Source: Candidatus Pristimantibacillus lignocellulolyticus
Lineage (GTDB): Bacteria > Bacillota > Bacilli > Paenibacillales > Paenibacillaceae
Assembly: GCA_023639215.1 (NCBI GenBank)
Contig: CP097899.1
Span: 4,212,001 to 4,276,000 of the forward strand
Direction: 5' to 3'
Length of the DNA stretch: 64,000 nt
Below the pieces are notes generated by a model. The model was not told the DNA's origin. It searched no databases and worked only from the letters and a program-made list of their open reading frames with translations. Made by a program: the position numbers and the translations under genes. This document shows positions 62,121-64,000 of the stretch, in pieces (position 1 is the stretch's first letter; each line of letters begins with the position of its first letter).

Positions 62121-62630
62121 TTATATATTCAGTCTTTCTAATTGATGGTCTTCTATTAACGATATACTTTCTCTATACTTCACATATTCCTTTATTTGTT
62201 TAGATATATTTGGAATTAATAGTATAAATTCTAATTCATTTATTGGTATCCATTTAACAGCAACTTGGTGAAGGTCTGGATTGTGAGGAAGTCGTGGGAT
62301 TGAATGATTGATTAGAGTGCATTCAAAAATAAGGTGCAAGCCATGACTCTCATTCTCTGAGTAATCTCCTGACTGTTTATGAGAATCAAACTCATATGTC
62401 AACGCCAAATTTCCGACCGCTACTTCGGCATTGGTTTCTTCAAATGCTTCTCTTATAACTCCATCAACAATTGTCTCGCCTGGTTCCAAACCTCCACCAG
62501 GTAAATTGTAGTGGGTTCCATTATCTTGATATTCAACTAGAAGAATTGAATCATCTTTAATTATTAAACCAGTACACCTTATTCTAACGTGTGGTATAGT
62601 TACGCCTCGTTTTTGTATTATGAAATTAAT
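62121..62630 (-). CDS. NUDIX hydrolase with apparent ATT start codon
   Basis: A 169-aa NUDIX protein. From ATT at 62630 the frame reads INFIIQKRGVTIPHVRIRCT then GLIIKDDSILLVEYQDNGTH and the box GLEPGETIVDGVIREAFEET (the Gly after EE is Asn). The first canonical start is TTG inside that box, which would destroy the fold. A stop (TGA) lies immediately before the ribosome-binding site AGAGG, which is 5 nt from ATT. So ATT, used by infC genes in bacteria, is the best start. Substrate unknown. Confidence 0.72.
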   Translation of the reverse strand: MNFIIQKRGVTIPHVRIRCTGLIIKDDSILLVEYQDNGTHYNLPGGGLEPGETIVDGVIREAFEETNAEVAVGNLALTYEFDSHKQSGDYSENESHGLHLIFECTLINHSIPRLPHNPDLHQVAVKWIPINELEFILLIPNISKQIKEYVKYRESISLIEDHQLERLNI

Positions 62631-62803
62631 ATTTTCCTCTCAACTTCTGATAATGTAAAGCTATTCACGAACTTGAGTAGCAAGTTGATACGTATTAATC
62701 CTTGTTTAATTCACTTGCTAGTATGTAAAATTATTGTTTTAAATTACTATTCAATTCATATCGTCTCTTTTCTTTTTTAGGAGATTTCTTGAGCCATCCT
62801 GCA

Positions 62804-63262
62804 TTAGGTTCTTAGTATAGATTTTTTATCATTCATTAAGTCTTCAATTAGTGGCCTTTGTACAGTGCTTATTTCTTCAATATTAATTTCTTCTATCGAT
62901 TTAAACTCCAACTGTAATGACTCTTTTTGTTTATCTGCAAATATAAGTGTTTTATTATCTTCAGCGACTTTTCCTGTTAAGTCCGCTTTTGCATTAAATA
63001 TAAACATTACAAACACAACTTCATTTCCATCTGGATACGTATATTTCATTCGTGAACCACTGTAAACAGTATAAAGCTCATACTGAGTTACCTGTAATCC
63101 AGTCTCTTCATAAATCTCTCGAATCATCGTCTCTTCAATAGATTCCCCTGCATTCATACCACCTCCAGGAAGTCCCCAGTTGCCATAATCAGATCTACGT
63201 TGTAGCAATATTCTACCTTGATCATCTCGTATAATTGCTCCACCAGTTACTAATATTCTCAT
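62804..63262 (-). CDS. NUDIX hydrolase
   Basis: A 152-aa NUDIX protein with a canonical box GGGMNAGESIEETMIREIYEETGLQV and start MRILVTGGAIIRDDQGRILLQRRSDYGNWGLPG. Resembles nucleotide-sugar or ADP-ribose pyrophosphatases. AGAGG precedes the ATG. Confidence 0.87.
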   Translation of the reverse strand: MRILVTGGAIIRDDQGRILLQRRSDYGNWGLPGGGMNAGESIEETMIREIYEETGLQVTQYELYTVYSGSRMKYTYPDGNEVVFVMFIFNAKADLTGKVAEDNKTLIFADKQKESLQLEFKSIEEINIEEISTVQRPLIEDLMNDKKSILRT

Positions 63263-63353
63263 CTTTGATTAACCTCTCTGCAATATAAGTATTTTGATAA
63301 TAGTTTCATATAGCTTTTAGGAATTCTTGAAGTATCCGCCTTCGATACACTAC

Positions 63354-63854
63354 TCAATATATAAGATCTTCACGAACTTCTATTCCCATCGCATGGCAAT
63401 AATCCTGATACTTTTTCAATACTGTATAAATGTCATCCTGTCCAATTACTGAATTATTATTATCGAAATATTGAAGTGATCCTCCCAAAATAAATAATGT
63501 AATGACCTCTTCTTCTTCAGTAATCAAAGTATGAATATCTCCTGGCGGTTCAAAAATAAAAGTCCCTGGTTTTGCAATCCAGTTACGTCCTTCATATCTC
63601 CATTGTCCTTGTATATTGTAACCAATAACGGAACCACCAGTATGACGATGACGAGTCAACACTTTATTGCTCTTTATCTTAAATAGATACGTCCAAGTGC
63701 CAGTTGATAGGTCAAATCTAAGTGGTTTAAAATGACAATTCACTTCCCCTTCATCGAAGGGAACCCAAGGTAAATCATCAATATTAAATACTCGTTCAGG
63801 TAATTGCATACTTTCTGCTAGTTTTACAACAGCATCATTAATCAATTGATTCAT
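63354..63854 (-). CDS. Cupin, 2,4'-dihydroxyacetophenone dioxygenase-like
   Basis: A 166-aa single cupin with the ARHRHTGG-type metal motif read as LTRHRHTGGSVIGYNIQGQW and the second His in PPGDIHTLI. Same pattern as 2,4'-dihydroxyacetophenone dioxygenase-family proteins, which cleave an aromatic side chain. Function here unproven. GAGGTGA precedes the ATG. Confidence 0.8.
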   Translation of the reverse strand: MNQLINDAVVKLAESMQLPERVFNIDDLPWVPFDEGEVNCHFKPLRFDLSTGTWTYLFKIKSNKVLTRHRHTGGSVIGYNIQGQWRYEGRNWIAKPGTFIFEPPGDIHTLITEEEEVITLFILGGSLQYFDNNNSVIGQDDIYTVLKKYQDYCHAMGIEVREDLIY

Positions 63855-64000
63855 ATGATGATCACCTCTTTGGGTTTTACTAAATCATACCTTGCCAAAA
63901 ATTATGAAATACAAAAATGATCTCACTAATATGTCTCCTTAAGATGGAAATTAAATCGTTATTGAATTAAGGTTTTCGTCTGGATTTACTAATGATATGG
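63855..64000. other. Window end, upstream of the cupin gene
   Basis: 146 bp with no recognisable gene. A few TATAAT-like stretches occur, but no confident promoter. Confidence 0.3.

Noticed and set aside
20451..63854. Integron with attC sites
   Set aside because: No tyrosine integrase in the window, and gene boundaries lack the paired GTTRRRY / RYYYAAC pattern. The three inverted repeats are too few and of another sequence.
1..64000. CRISPR array, insertion sequence or prophage
   Set aside because: No regularly spaced direct repeats, no transposase or phage structural motif found on reading both strands.

Overview
The window is a low-GC (by eye about 35%) Gram-positive chromosome segment, most like Bacillales and probably Paenibacillaceae. 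Pointers are strong AAGGAGG-type ribosome-binding sites, sigma-A promoters, a T-box leader on proS, a Gram-positive BirA operator, an Lsa-type ABC-F gene with an attenuator leader, and an RNase H1 of the Bacillus halodurans type. No rRNA, tRNA, CRISPR array, transposase, integrase or phage structural gene was seen. Apart from one marR gene at 16.9 kb, every supported gene is on the minus strand.

Region 1 (1-6.2 kb) is a biotin-regulon operon transcribed leftwards: bioY, acyl-CoA/AMP ligase, thiolase-like protein, a two-gene MaoC/hotdog hydratase, a short-chain reductase, then two ECF ATPases (the second cut by the window edge). The genes overlap or abut, and a near-perfect BirA operator sits on the promoter. 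It resembles the B. subtilis yhfUTS operon with three extra CoA-cycle enzymes and its own ECF ATPases. The thiolase-like protein lacks the usual second catalytic Cys.

Region 2 (6.2-20.4 kb) has ordinary and resistance-type genes: Rrf2 regulator, DadA-like oxidase, an SDR with Phe in place of the catalytic Tyr, an Lsa-like ABC-F ribosome-protection protein behind a leader with a terminator, a competing 14-nt antiterminator and a candidate leader peptide, a lipoprotein, a GNAT, an Eis-like acetyltransferase, RNase H1, a DUF2797 protein, an MFS pump with a divergent MarR regulator, proS with a proline T-box, and a HAD phosphatase.

Region 3 (20.4-64 kb) is an accessory array of about 55 small genes, all on the minus strand and mostly with their own ribosome-binding sites. 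It holds about a dozen GNAT acetyltransferases, four nucleotidyltransferase-fold proteins, three NUDIX hydrolases, three DinB-fold proteins, two glyoxalase/VOC proteins, two methyltransferases, two alpha/beta hydrolases, HAD, PPP-phosphatase, IMPase, PhzF, HD, YdcF, pheA, RidA, MOSC, a CDP-alcohol phosphatidyltransferase, and many small membrane proteins and lipoproteins. It is dynamic: a GNAT-DinB in-frame fusion keeps the internal ribosome-binding site of its second half, an aminoglycoside-phosphotransferase-like gene has an in-frame TAA before its conserved tail, next to a GNAT C-terminal scrap, a small membrane gene is frameshifted, and another GNAT is truncated at both ends.

The most unusual signal is in translation starts. 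At least three accessory genes (23465-23935, 43309-43650, 62121-62630) have no ATG, GTG or TTG that could give a full-length protein, yet place ATC, ATC and ATT at normal distance from a good Shine-Dalgarno. A fourth (27076-27735) has CTG at that place, and two more are possible. A small family of inverted repeats sharing the core GCCCACCTTAGAT is dispersed in the same array.
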